From contig CP024846.1 in the NCBI GenBank assembly GCA_004564215.1, positions 62,001-126,000 on the forward strand: a stretch of 64,000 bases of DNA, in the 5' to 3' direction. A program made the position numbers and the translations under genes. This document shows positions 56,785 to 64,000 of the stretch, piece after piece. Position 1 is the stretch's first letter. Every line of letters starts with the position of its first letter. The notes under the pieces are model-generated. The model ran no database searches. It saw only the letters and a list, made by a program, of their open reading frames with translations, and had not been told where the DNA came from. This stretch comes from Beijerinckiaceae bacterium. GTDB taxonomy: Bacteria; Pseudomonadota; Alphaproteobacteria; Rhizobiales; Beijerinckiaceae.

Positions 56785-57056
56785 GTTGCTGGTCCCTAAT
56801 TGGCCGCCGGAAAGCTTCAAGTCGCGGAAATTCGAAAGGTTTTCTCGCAGAACGCTATGCTGGCGCGGTTACCGGTTGGTTAAGGCTGCGCTGAGAAATG
56901 GCGTCATTTATGGCGGGGCAGTTATTGTGCGCCGCACCATCAACTTGACGTGATTTGTGCAACGCACTATTTTAAATGGCAGCGGCCGCTTGAGCTGCAG
57001 ATTAGCCGTCTCGGTCTTAGGCGAGCCGGCACAGCATCGACTGAGGATGAAAACAC

Positions 57057-57395
57057 ATGGCTACTGACTTTGACGACGTCCAGAAATTCGGCAAGGAACA
57101 ATTCGAGACAGCCGCAACGGCAGCGAATTCTTTTGTCAAGAGCTTCCAAGTACTTGCCACTGAAGCAGCGAATTTTTCCAAGACGTCGCTCGAAAATAAC
57201 GCTGCCTATATTGAAAAGCTGCTAGGCGCCAAGTCTTTGGAAAGCGCTATTCAAATTCAAACCGATTTTGCCAAGAGCAGCTACTCGGGCTTCCTCGCGC
57301 AGGCGACCAAGTTTGGCGAGATCTATTCGAACTTGGCCAAGGAAGCTTTCAAGCCGATCGAAAGCGCAATTTCCAAAGCTCAAAGCAAGTATTGA
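57057..57395 (+). CDS. Phasin family protein (short form)
   Basis: A 112-residue amphipathic helical phasin (Phasin_2 type), a coat protein of polyhydroxybutyrate granules. The characteristic pattern AATAANSFVKSFQVLATEAANFSKTSLE and IEKLLGAKSLESAIQIQTDF is present. A GAGG-type ribosome site precedes the ATG. It implies that the host makes polyhydroxyalkanoates. A terminator follows at 57487. Confidence 0.92.
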   Translation: MATDFDDVQKFGKEQFETAATAANSFVKSFQVLATEAANFSKTSLENNAAYIEKLLGAKSLESAIQIQTDFAKSSYSGFLAQATKFGEIYSNLAKEAFKPIESAISKAQSKY

Positions 57396-57486
57396 GCTTC
57401 TGACGCAGACGTTTCCGGCAATTCTTACGACGACCCCTCTATCATCTGCCGGAAGCACCCGCTGGGGATGCGTTAAAACTTTGAAG

Positions 57487-57512
57487 GGCTCGACCTTTCG
57501 TCGGGCCTTTTC
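57487..57512 (+). terminator. Rho-independent terminator after the first phasin
   Basis: GGCTCGAC and GTCGGGCC form an eight-base-pair stem (one G-T pair) around a CTTTC loop, followed by TTTT. It lies about 90 bases after the stop, so the two phasin genes are probably separate transcripts. Confidence 0.8.
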
Positions 57513-57683
57513 GTGCTAAAAATATGGTGAGTCTTTAACAATTCGGGGACGGCACATCCTTCGAATGCGGCGTCATTTTCAGCGATCCTCGCTGAGCCTT
57601 GGAGGGCGCAGTGTTGAAGTCGTGATCGGCCCGGCTTCGGGCGCAACGACAAGCGCCTTTTCATTTCTTGAAAGGAAACCGAT

Positions 57684-58229
57684 ATGGCGCAGACCGAAGA
57701 CAAGCGCGAAGATGAGCTTGCTCAATCATCGGAGGCCGGGGCGACGGTAAAGGCCGTGACCGCGCCGGTTGAGACATCTGCGCCAAGGGGCGCTTCCAAA
57801 AAAACCTCCAGCGCCGCGCCGCAGGAGAAGACCCCGGCAGGGCGAAGCGAGCCCGCCATAGCCAAGCCGGTGGAAGTCAGCGAAGCCCATCTCATCGAAG
57901 AGGCTGTGGCCGAGGAAATCGACACGCTGCAGAAGTTGAGCGACAAACAGCTTGATGCCGCGGTATCGGTGGCGAATTCCTTCACCGAGAGCTTGCAGCA
58001 ATTGACCGCTGAAGCGACCGACTATTCGAAAAAATATTTCGACAATGGCGCGGTTTTTATGAAAACGCTGCTCGGGGCCAGATCGCTGAGTACCATTGTT
58101 GAGGTCCAGACAAGCTATACTGAGACGGCCTATGCGAACTATCTGGCGCATCTTGTAAAAATGGGCGATCTTTATCGCTCTCTTCTCGAGGCCGCGGCGA
58201 CGAAGACCGGCATCGCAAGGCCGAGGTAG
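57684..58229 (+). CDS. Phasin family protein with N-terminal extension
   Basis: A 181-residue phasin. The first 80 residues are a low-complexity Ala/Pro/Lys/Glu-rich extension; the rest is the phasin helix (SVANSFTESLQQLTAEATDYSKKYFDNGAVFMKTLLGARSL) and is alignable with the first copy. The ribosome site AAGGAAA precedes the ATG. The pair probably arose by duplication with later gain of the extension, which may bind other proteins or DNA; this is inference. Confidence 0.9.
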   Translation: MAQTEDKREDELAQSSEAGATVKAVTAPVETSAPRGASKKTSSAAPQEKTPAGRSEPAIAKPVEVSEAHLIEEAVAEEIDTLQKLSDKQLDAAVSVANSFTESLQQLTAEATDYSKKYFDNGAVFMKTLLGARSLSTIVEVQTSYTETAYANYLAHLVKMGDLYRSLLEAAATKTGIARPR

Positions 58230-58624
58230 ATACGGTCAAGCCATAGTTAAAGGTTTGATGACAACTTCGTTGTGTCATTCTCCATTTCTGTTGCCGAATC
58301 GAAGACAGTTCCTGCGCATCCCAACGAGCCCGGCTTTCGCCGGGCTTTTTGTTGCAAAGAGGTGGCGACCGCCCCAAATTAGGGACTGCCTGTTTTTTCG
58401 GCGCGCGCGGCCAGTTCGCGGGCAGAGATGTTGGTGAAACGACGTGGTTTGCACAAAAACTCGTGTGGCTCCCCACGCGAACCGGCGCTAAGATTGGAAA
58501 GCTGATCGAACGCTGGGCCGTGTTGTCAATTCCTGCTTGCCGGCACAGCCCGGACGTCGTTCACTGGTGGTCCGCCGCGGAAGCGATTGCGCGGTGGGAG
58601 CCTTTGGAAGGTCGAGGTTTGGCG
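58230..58624. other. Intergenic region upstream of clpS
   Basis: About 395 bp. It holds the terminator of the second phasin (58327-58351) and then probably the clpSA promoter; a TTGCAC -35-like element lies near 58448. An open frame runs in phase with clpS through much of this region but resembles no protein. No RNA gene was seen. Confidence 0.4.
58327..58351 (+). terminator. Rho-independent terminator after the second phasin
   Basis: AGCCCGGC and GCCGGGCT form a perfect eight-base-pair stem with a TTTC loop, followed by TTTT. It lies about 100 bases after the phasin stop. Confidence 0.9.
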
Positions 58625-59056
58625 GTGGCGGACGAAGTCTTTCGGAATTTTACTCCCCAAATCGATAACGCAGCCCGCGTCGGTTCCGGTCGCGGTCCGT
58701 CGCGTGCCTCCGCTCGCCCGGTTTTCGCCGCCAAGGATCCGCAGCGGGGCGGAGAGGGGAACCCAGGCACGGCGGTCATTACAAGGCCCAAAATTCAGAC
58801 CCGGCGTCCAAGCATGTACCGGGTCTTGCTCTTGAATGATGACTACACCCCCATGGAATTTGTGGTCTCCGTGCTAAAAAAATATTTCAACAAGGGACCA
58901 GAAGAGGCGGAGCGCATTATGCTTCATGTGCATCAGCATGGGGTCGGGGAGTGTGGGATCTTTACCTATGAAATAGCCGAGACAAAGGTGACACAGGTCA
59001 TGGATCACGCCCGCAAACATCAGCATCCTTTGCAATGCATCATGGAAAAGAAATGA
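58625..59056 (+). CDS. clpS: ATP-dependent Clp protease adaptor ClpS
   Basis: N-degron adaptor that binds proteins with bulky N-terminal residues and hands them to ClpAP. The conserved core [20 protein letters not shown] and [24 protein letters not shown] is complete and ends [10 protein letters not shown]. The start is unclear because the frame is open far upstream; I chose GTG 58625, which has GAGG seven bases ahead and gives 143 residues with a disordered N-terminal tail. clpA starts 13 bases after its stop. Confidence 0.9.
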   Translation: MADEVFRNFTPQIDNAARVGSGRGPSRASARPVFAAKDPQRGGEGNPGTAVITRPKIQTRRPSMYRVLLLNDDYTPMEFVVSVLKKYFNKGPEEAERIMLHVHQHGVGECGIFTYEIAETKVTQVMDHARKHQHPLQCIMEKK

Positions 59057-59069
59057 GAGGTTGGAGCCT

Positions 59070-61577
59070 ATGCCGTCCTTCTCCCGTAACCTTGAACAAT
59101 CGCTGCATCGGGCCCTGGCGATAGCCAATGAGCGGCATCACGAATACGCCACGCTCGAGCATTTGCTGCTGAGTTTGGCGGAAGACGGGGATGCGGCGGC
59201 AGTATTGCGCGCGTGTTCGGTCGATCTCGATCTTCTGAAAAAGAACCTTCGCGAATATATCGACCAGGAGCTTGACAATCTGGTCAGCGACGATCGCGAG
59301 GATGCCAAGCCAACCGCGGGATTCCAGCGTGTCATTCAACGGGCGGTGATCCACGTCCAGTCGTCCGGACGGGAAGAAGTCACCGGCGCCAATGTACTTG
59401 TCGCGATGTTTGCGGAGCGCGAGAGCCATGCCGCCTATTTCCTGCAGGAACAGGACATGACCCGCTACGATGCGGTGAATTACATCAGTCATGGAATCGC
59501 CAAGCGTCCAGGCCTTTCGGATTCCACGAAGACCCCGCGCGGGACCGAGGAAGAAACCGAGGCTCGGGAAGCGAAGGACGCAAAAGAGGGTGGCGAGTCG
59601 AAGAAAAAGGAAGGCGCGCTCGATGCCTATTGCGTCAATCTCAATAAGAAGGCGCGTGACGGGCGAATCGATCCGCTGATTGGCCGCGAGATGGAAGTTC
59701 AGCGTACCATTCAGGTCCTATGCCGCCGGCACAAGAACAACCCGCTGCTTGTGGGGGATCCGGGCGTTGGCAAGACCGCGATCGCCGAAGGCCTTGCGCG
59801 CAAGATCGTCAAGGGCGAGGTTCCAGAGGTGCTGGCCGAAGCGACGGTTTTCGCCCTCGACATGGGGACTTTGCTGGCGGGGACTCGCTACCGCGGCGAT
59901 TTCGAAGAACGCCTGAAACAGGTGATGAAGGAAATCGAGAATCACAAAAAGGCGATTTTGTTCATCGACGAAATTCACACGGTCATTGGGGCCGGGGCCA
60001 CCTCCGGCGGCGCGATGGATGCCTCGAACCTTCTGAAACCCGCTCTGGCGCAAGGGACGCTGCGCTGCATCGGCTCGACGACCTATAAGGAATATCGGCA
60101 ATATTTCGAAAAGGACCGCGCGCTGGTGCGGCGGTTCCAGAAGATCGACATCAATGAGCCAACGATTCCCGATGCGATCGAAATCATGAAGGGGCTGAAA
60201 CCCTATTTCGAGGAATTCCATAAGATCCGCTACACCAACGAGGCCGTGAAAGCCGCGGTGGAACTCTCGGCACGTTACATTAACGATCGTAAATTGCCGG
60301 ACAAGGCGATCGACGTGATCGACGAGACCGGTGCCAGTCAGATGCTACTGCCGGAAGGCAAACGCAAAAAAACGATTGGCATCAAGGAAGTCGAGGCGAC
60401 CATTGCAACCATGGCGCGGATTCCGCCCAAAACCGTCTCGAAGGATGATGCCGAAGTTCTCGAGCATCTCACCGAGACGCTTGAGCGCGTGGTCTATGGC
60501 CAGAACAACGCGATCCAGGCCTTGACGGCGGCGATCAAGCTGGCGCGCGCCGGCCTGCGCGATGGTGAAAAGCCGATTGGCAGCTACCTCTTCTCCGGCC
60601 CCACCGGTGTCGGCAAGACCGAGGTTGCGCGTCAACTCGCGGTGAGCCTCGGCGTCGAGCTCGTCCGGTTCGACATGTCGGAATATATGGAGCGCCACAC
60701 GGTCTCGCGGCTGATCGGCGCGCCGCCCGGCTATGTCGGCTTCGATCAGGGCGGGCTTCTCACCGATGCGATCGATCAGCATCCCCATTGTGTCCTGCTG
60801 CTCGACGAAATCGAAAAGGCCCATCCCGATCTCTACAACATCCTGTTGCAGGTCATGGATCATGGCAGGCTGACCGATCATAGCGGCAAGGCCGTCGATT
60901 TCCGCAACGTCATCTTGATCATGACCACCAATGCGGGCGCCGCCGACATGCAGCGCGCGGCCTATGGCTTCACCCGCACTAAGCGGGAAGGCGAGGATGT
61001 CGAAGCGATCAACCGGATGTTTGCGCCGGAATTCCGGAACCGGCTCGATGCGGTTGTGACATTCAGGCATCTGCCGGCTGAGGTCATTATCAAGGTTGTC
61101 GACAAATTCATCATGCAGCTGGAAGCCCAGCTCGCCGATCGCAACGTCACGATCGAATTGACCGACGAAGCGCGCAACTGGCTGGTCGAACACGGCTATG
61201 ATGAGCAGATGGGGGCGCGGCCGATGGCGCGCGTCATCCAGCAGACGATCAAAACACCGCTTGCCGATGAAGTCTTGTTCGGAAGGTTGAAAAATGGCGG
61301 AGCGGTGAAGGTTGTCGTCACGGCCGAGGAGGATGGCGTCAAGAAATTGAGCTTTGTGTTTCCTGAAGGCCCGATCCTTCCGCGTCCCGAGCGCGATATT
61401 GTCGAGGCCGGCAAGAAGCGTGTTCGTGCCGAACCGGAAGTGCGCCGGGCCAAATCGCGCCGTCTCAAGGGCGAAGATGGCGACGATGAGCTGGACGAGG
61501 ATCTGCCGGAAGATGATGCGCCGGATGGTGATGAACCTGCCACCGTGCGCAGCGGCGAACCGGATCTGAAGCACTAA
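59070..61577 (+). CDS. clpA: ATP-dependent Clp protease ATP-binding subunit ClpA
   Basis: Hexameric unfoldase that feeds substrates into ClpP. The N-terminal helical repeat domain (residues 1-140) is followed by two AAA+ modules with Walker A GDPGVGKT (about 229) and GPTGVGKT (about 509). The ClpP-binding IGL-like loop is expected in the second module. The C terminus is an unusually long acidic tail ([20 protein letters not shown]). ATG 59070 ([12 protein letters not shown]) is preceded by GGAG. With clpS it forms a conserved pair. Confidence 0.96.
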   Translation: MPSFSRNLEQSLHRALAIANERHHEYATLEHLLLSLAEDGDAAAVLRACSVDLDLLKKNLREYIDQELDNLVSDDREDAKPTAGFQRVIQRAVIHVQSSGREEVTGANVLVAMFAERESHAAYFLQEQDMTRYDAVNYISHGIAKRPGLSDSTKTPRGTEEETEAREAKDAKEGGESKKKEGALDAYCVNLNKKARDGRIDPLIGREMEVQRTIQVLCRRHKNNPLLVGDPGVGKTAIAEGLARKIVKGEVPEVLAEATVFALDMGTLLAGTRYRGDFEERLKQVMKEIENHKKAILFIDEIHTVIGAGATSGGAMDASNLLKPALAQGTLRCIGSTTYKEYRQYFEKDRALVRRFQKIDINEPTIPDAIEIMKGLKPYFEEFHKIRYTNEAVKAAVELSARYINDRKLPDKAIDVIDETGASQMLLPEGKRKKTIGIKEVEATIATMARIPPKTVSKDDAEVLEHLTETLERVVYGQNNAIQALTAAIKLARAGLRDGEKPIGSYLFSGPTGVGKTEVARQLAVSLGVELVRFDMSEYMERHTVSRLIGAPPGYVGFDQGGLLTDAIDQHPHCVLLLDEIEKAHPDLYNILLQVMDHGRLTDHSGKAVDFRNVILIMTTNAGAADMQRAAYGFTRTKREGEDVEAINRMFAPEFRNRLDAVVTFRHLPAEVIIKVVDKFIMQLEAQLADRNVTIELTDEARNWLVEHGYDEQMGARPMARVIQQTIKTPLADEVLFGRLKNGGAVKVVVTAEEDGVKKLSFVFPEGPILPRPERDIVEAGKKRVRAEPEVRRAKSRRLKGEDGDDELDEDLPEDDAPDGDEPATVRSGEPDLKH

Positions 61578-61609
61578 ACATCGTCTGCGAGCCCAACTGA
61601 AATCATAAA

Positions 61610-61636
61610 AGCCGGCGCCCAAGCGTCGGCTTTTTC
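61610..61636. terminator. Terminator between clpA and the HIT gene
   Basis: AGCCGGCGC and GCGTCGGCT form a nine-base-pair stem (one G-T pair) with a CCAA loop and a T run on the plus-strand side and an A run on the other. It lies between convergent clpA and the HIT gene and may serve both. Confidence 0.82.
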
Positions 61637-61643
61637 TTTGAGT

Positions 61644-62078
61644 TCAGACGGTCTCGACCGCCGTGGCGATTTTTTTGCGAAATGCCTCCAGCACTTCGGG
61701 CTTTTCCGGTGTGCCGGTGTGCGGCCGTAGCTCGACGTCCTTCCAGCGCGGCAGCACATGAAAGTGCAAATGAAACACGACTTGCCCACCTGCGGGTTCG
61801 TTATACTGGAGGATCGTAATGCCGTCGGCGGCGAGCGCCGCCTTCACGGCCAGCGCGATGCGCTTCACGCGGGCCATGAGCTTTCCTAAATCCTCGGGGT
61901 CGACATCGAGAATATTGCGTGCCGGAGATTTGGGAAGCACCAAAACATGGCCGTCGGCGCGCGGCATAATGTCCATGAAGGCAAGGGCGACGTCGTCTTC
62001 GAAGACTTTATGACACGGAAGCTCGCCCCGGAGGATTTTCGCGAAAATATTGGTGTCGTCATAGGCTGGCGTCGGCAT
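61644..62078 (-). CDS. HIT family protein (HinT-like nucleotide hydrolase)
   Basis: A 144-residue histidine-triad protein that hydrolyses nucleoside phosphoramidates or similar adenylated compounds. The catalytic triad HLHFHVLPR and the N-terminal IFAKILRGELPCHKVFEDD and LPKSPARNILD segments are typical. It converges with clpA. Confidence 0.94.
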   Translation of the reverse strand: MPTPAYDDTNIFAKILRGELPCHKVFEDDVALAFMDIMPRADGHVLVLPKSPARNILDVDPEDLGKLMARVKRIALAVKAALAADGITILQYNEPAGGQVVFHLHFHVLPRWKDVELRPHTGTPEKPEVLEAFRKKIATAVETV

Positions 62079-62129
62079 TCTCAGCCTCCATCAATAGATG
62101 ATTCGATGTGCCAAGGATCGCGGCTTTGG

Positions 62130-63380
62130 TCAATCTTCTCTTTTGAAAGGCGTGAGCTCACCATATTCCCGGAGCGCTTCGTCGACGTAAGCACGCTCCT
62201 TCTGAAGAAAAGAGGCAATCGCCCCGGCAAAGCGCTGGTCACCTATGTCATGCGCTGAATAGGTTTCGACGGGGCCGTAGCCGCGCGCGAGCTTATGTTC
62301 GCCTTGGGCGCCAGCCTCGACCCGGCCAATGCCGCGCGAAATCGCAAATTCGATCGCCTGATAATAGCAGACCTCGAAATGCAGAAAAGGTTGCTCCTCG
62401 ATCGCACCCCAATTGCGCCCGTAGAGCGCATCCTTACCGATGAAGTTTAGGGCGCCGGCGATGTAGCGGCCATTGCGCTTCGCCATCACCAGAAGAATAT
62501 GGTCGCTCATCGCCGCGTTCACGGTGGAGAAGAATTCGCGGGTAAGATAGGGCGTCCCCCATTTGCGAAAACCGGTGTCTGTATAGAATTGAAAAAACAG
62601 GTCCCAGTGGATTTCCTTGATGGCGGCGCCGGTCAAGAGCTCGATCTCGATTCCGCCGGTGAGCGCCTCCTTGCGTTCGCGGCGGATCATCTTGCGTTTC
62701 CGGGAAGCGAGCTCGGCCAAGAAGGCCTCGAAATCCGTGTAGCCCTTATTGATGAAGTGAAACTGTTGTCCAGTGCGCAGCAAGAATCCCGCCGCACCGA
62801 GCGCTTCCCATTCAGATCGAGTCGGAAACGTAATGTGGGTCGACGACGCGCCGATTTTTTCGCGCCATACGCGAAGGCCTGCAACCAATTGCTGGCGTGC
62901 AGCTTCACCATGTCCCGCCGCTGTCAAGAGGCGTCGGCCGGTTGCCGGGGTAAAAGGCACCGCGACCTGGAGCTTTGGATAATAATCCAGGCCGGCGCGG
63001 CGATAGGCGTCCGCCCAGCCATGATCGAACACATATTCACCCATGGAATGAGTTTTTAAATAGGCTGGTGCCGCCGCGGCCAACCGTCCCTGCGCGTCCT
63101 TCGCGAGGATATGGGTCGTCGTCCAGCCCGCCCGGGAAGAAACCGATTTGGAGGTTTCCAGCGCATTCAAAAAGGCGTGGGTTATAAAAGGGTTGAAGCG
63201 TTCCTCTTCGTACGTCGACTGACAATTTGAGAGCGCTGGAGTCGCGCCGCTTTCGCTTAAGACCTGCTCAGGCTGAAGAACAGCGCCCGAGGACGCCATC
63301 GGATTCGCGCAAGCGTCCCATTCAGCGGCGTCGATCTCGCTCATGGATTGGGCAATATGGACCTTGTAGGGCAAAGGCAT
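62130..63380 (-). CDS. GNAT/FemAB-like N-acyltransferase (DUF482, COG3146)
   Basis: A 416-residue protein of the DUF482/peptidogalycan biosynthesis family, related in fold to GNAT and Fem aminoacyltransferases. Family landmarks include NPFITHAFLNALE, KTHSMGEYVFDHGWADAY, the RKRKMIRRERKEAL stretch, and the C-terminal RVEAGAQGEHKLARGYGP. The substrate is unknown; a cell-wall or lipid role is a guess from the family name. It lies 51 bp upstream of the HIT gene on the same strand, so the two are probably cotranscribed. Confidence 0.88.
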   Translation of the reverse strand: MPLPYKVHIAQSMSEIDAAEWDACANPMASSGAVLQPEQVLSESGATPALSNCQSTYEEERFNPFITHAFLNALETSKSVSSRAGWTTTHILAKDAQGRLAAAAPAYLKTHSMGEYVFDHGWADAYRRAGLDYYPKLQVAVPFTPATGRRLLTAAGHGEAARQQLVAGLRVWREKIGASSTHITFPTRSEWEALGAAGFLLRTGQQFHFINKGYTDFEAFLAELASRKRKMIRRERKEALTGGIEIELLTGAAIKEIHWDLFFQFYTDTGFRKWGTPYLTREFFSTVNAAMSDHILLVMAKRNGRYIAGALNFIGKDALYGRNWGAIEEQPFLHFEVCYYQAIEFAISRGIGRVEAGAQGEHKLARGYGPVETYSAHDIGDQRFAGAIASFLQKERAYVDEALREYGELTPFKRED

Positions 63381-63587
63381 TGCCGCAGCGTTCCGGACTT
63401 GACAGGGCGGATTGTAAAGGTAGCGCGGGGCTGAACTGCAATTCTAGCGCCAGGAGTTTGACCCCGCAGGGTTCTCCCGTCAAATTGCGCACCCGTTGGG
63501 CCGCTTCGTTGTCCTCCACCGCGAAAACATGCAACAAGGCTTCGGGCAGGCCTATTGGCGCATGCCAGACCCAGGAGAGCCAGGGGA

Positions 63588-64000
63588 ATGACAAATATTT
63601 GGGCGCGTAAACCAATTGCCATGCTTCAAGCTGAGGCAAAAGATATCGAATTTGGAACCCTCCGCGGCAGCGTTCCGCTCCATAGGACTCTCTCCCTTGC
63701 GAGCCTTATCGGCCTTGGCATCGGCTGCATCATCGGCGCCGGCATCTTTGTTCTGACCGGTCATGCCGCGGCTGCGCATGCCGGACCCGCGGTCAGTCTC
63801 TCGTTTGTCCTTGCTGGCATCGTCTGCACCTTCGCCGGCCTTTGCTATGCGGAGATGGCTTCGACCGTTCCGGTGGCGGGCAGCGCCTATACCTACGCCT
63901 ATGCGACGATGGGTGAGTTTATCGCCTGGATCATCGGATGGGACTTGATCCTCGAATATGCCTTTGGCGCGACGACTGTGGCCATCGGCTGGTCCGGCTA
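63588..64000 (+). CDS. APC-family amino-acid permease (5' end only, runs off the window)
   Basis: The first 137 or so codons of a cationic amino-acid transporter-like permease. The start MTNIWARKPIAMLQAEAKD leads into the first helix with SLIGLGIGCIIGAGIFVLTG, the substrate-backbone-binding signature of the APC superfamily, then AEMASTVPVAGSAYTYAYATMGEF, IAWIIGWDLILEYAFGA. AGGAGAG lies eight bases before the ATG at 63588, which I prefer to the later ATG at 63621. The 3' part is beyond the window. Confidence 0.9.
   Translation, partial: MTNIWARKPIAMLQAEAKDIEFGTLRGSVPLHRTLSLASLIGLGIGCIIGAGIFVLTGHAAAAHAGPAVSLSFVLAGIVCTFAGLCYAEMASTVPVAGSAYTYAYATMGEFIAWIIGWDLILEYAFGATTVAIGWSG

Overview
The window is a chromosomal segment of an alphaproteobacterium of the order Rhizobiales (Hyphomicrobiales), most likely from the Beijerinckiaceae side (Methylocella/Beijerinckia/Methylovirgula-like). 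The assignment rests on gene content and order: dusB-ntrB-ntrC-ntrY-ntrX, fused ispDF, alphaproteobacterial-type addB-addA, infA-maf-yacG, phasins beside clpS-clpA, rsmB beside a heparinase-family gene, and high-GC codon use throughout. I ran no database search, so the genus is an inference. Almost everything is core chromosome; no rRNA, tRNA, insertion sequence or CRISPR array was seen.

Layout. 0-7 kb: a large periplasmic alpha-2-macroglobulin and ispDF, both on the minus strand. 6.8-14.4 kb: dusB and the two nitrogen two-component systems NtrBC and NtrYX. 14.5-20 kb: an FtsX-like ABC permease, a Bax-inhibitor-1 membrane protein closed by a strong terminator, the SDH assembly factor SDHAF4 on the opposite strand, and rsmB. 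20-24.6 kb: a heparinase II/III protein, then a convergent thiOSGE operon led by a TPP riboswitch. 24.6-28 kb: a patatin phospholipase and an AT-richer orphan gene resembling DUF6119/TIGR04141, the clearest accessory gene here. 28-34.7 kb: addB (one-base frameshift in a G run) and addA. 34.7-38.2 kb: a minus-strand ECF sigma/anti-sigma/subtilisin cassette plus a Gly/His-repeat exported protein. 38.5-40 kb: trxA, queE, queD. 40-43 kb: a cytochrome bd operon with two micro-genes at its ends (cydP-cydA-cydB-cydX). 43.3-45.9 kb: aldehyde dehydrogenase with DUF779, a 40-bp perfect palindrome with a parS-like core, and greA. 46-51.8 kb: carB, pssA, infA, maf, yacG. 51.9-55.1 kb: YdcF, a GST, and a VWA/J-domain pair. 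55.1-63.4 kb: a D,D-carboxypeptidase with SPOR domain, two phasins, clpS-clpA, a HIT protein and a FemAB-like acyltransferase. The window ends inside an APC-family amino-acid permease.

How the genes work together. NtrBC/NtrYX sense and respond to nitrogen and redox state. ThiOSGE builds the thiamine thiazole and couples it to the pyrimidine under TPP feedback. AddAB resects double-strand breaks. QueD and QueE make the preQ0 precursor of queuosine. CydPABX is the high-affinity quinol oxidase. ClpS and ClpA deliver N-degron substrates to ClpP. The sigma/anti-sigma/protease cassette looks like an envelope-stress module.

The best candidates for something undescribed are the orphan DUF6119-like gene beside addB, the 40-bp parS-like palindrome, the addB frameshift at a six-G run, and the VWA/J-protein pair. 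None of them is proven novel from sequence alone.
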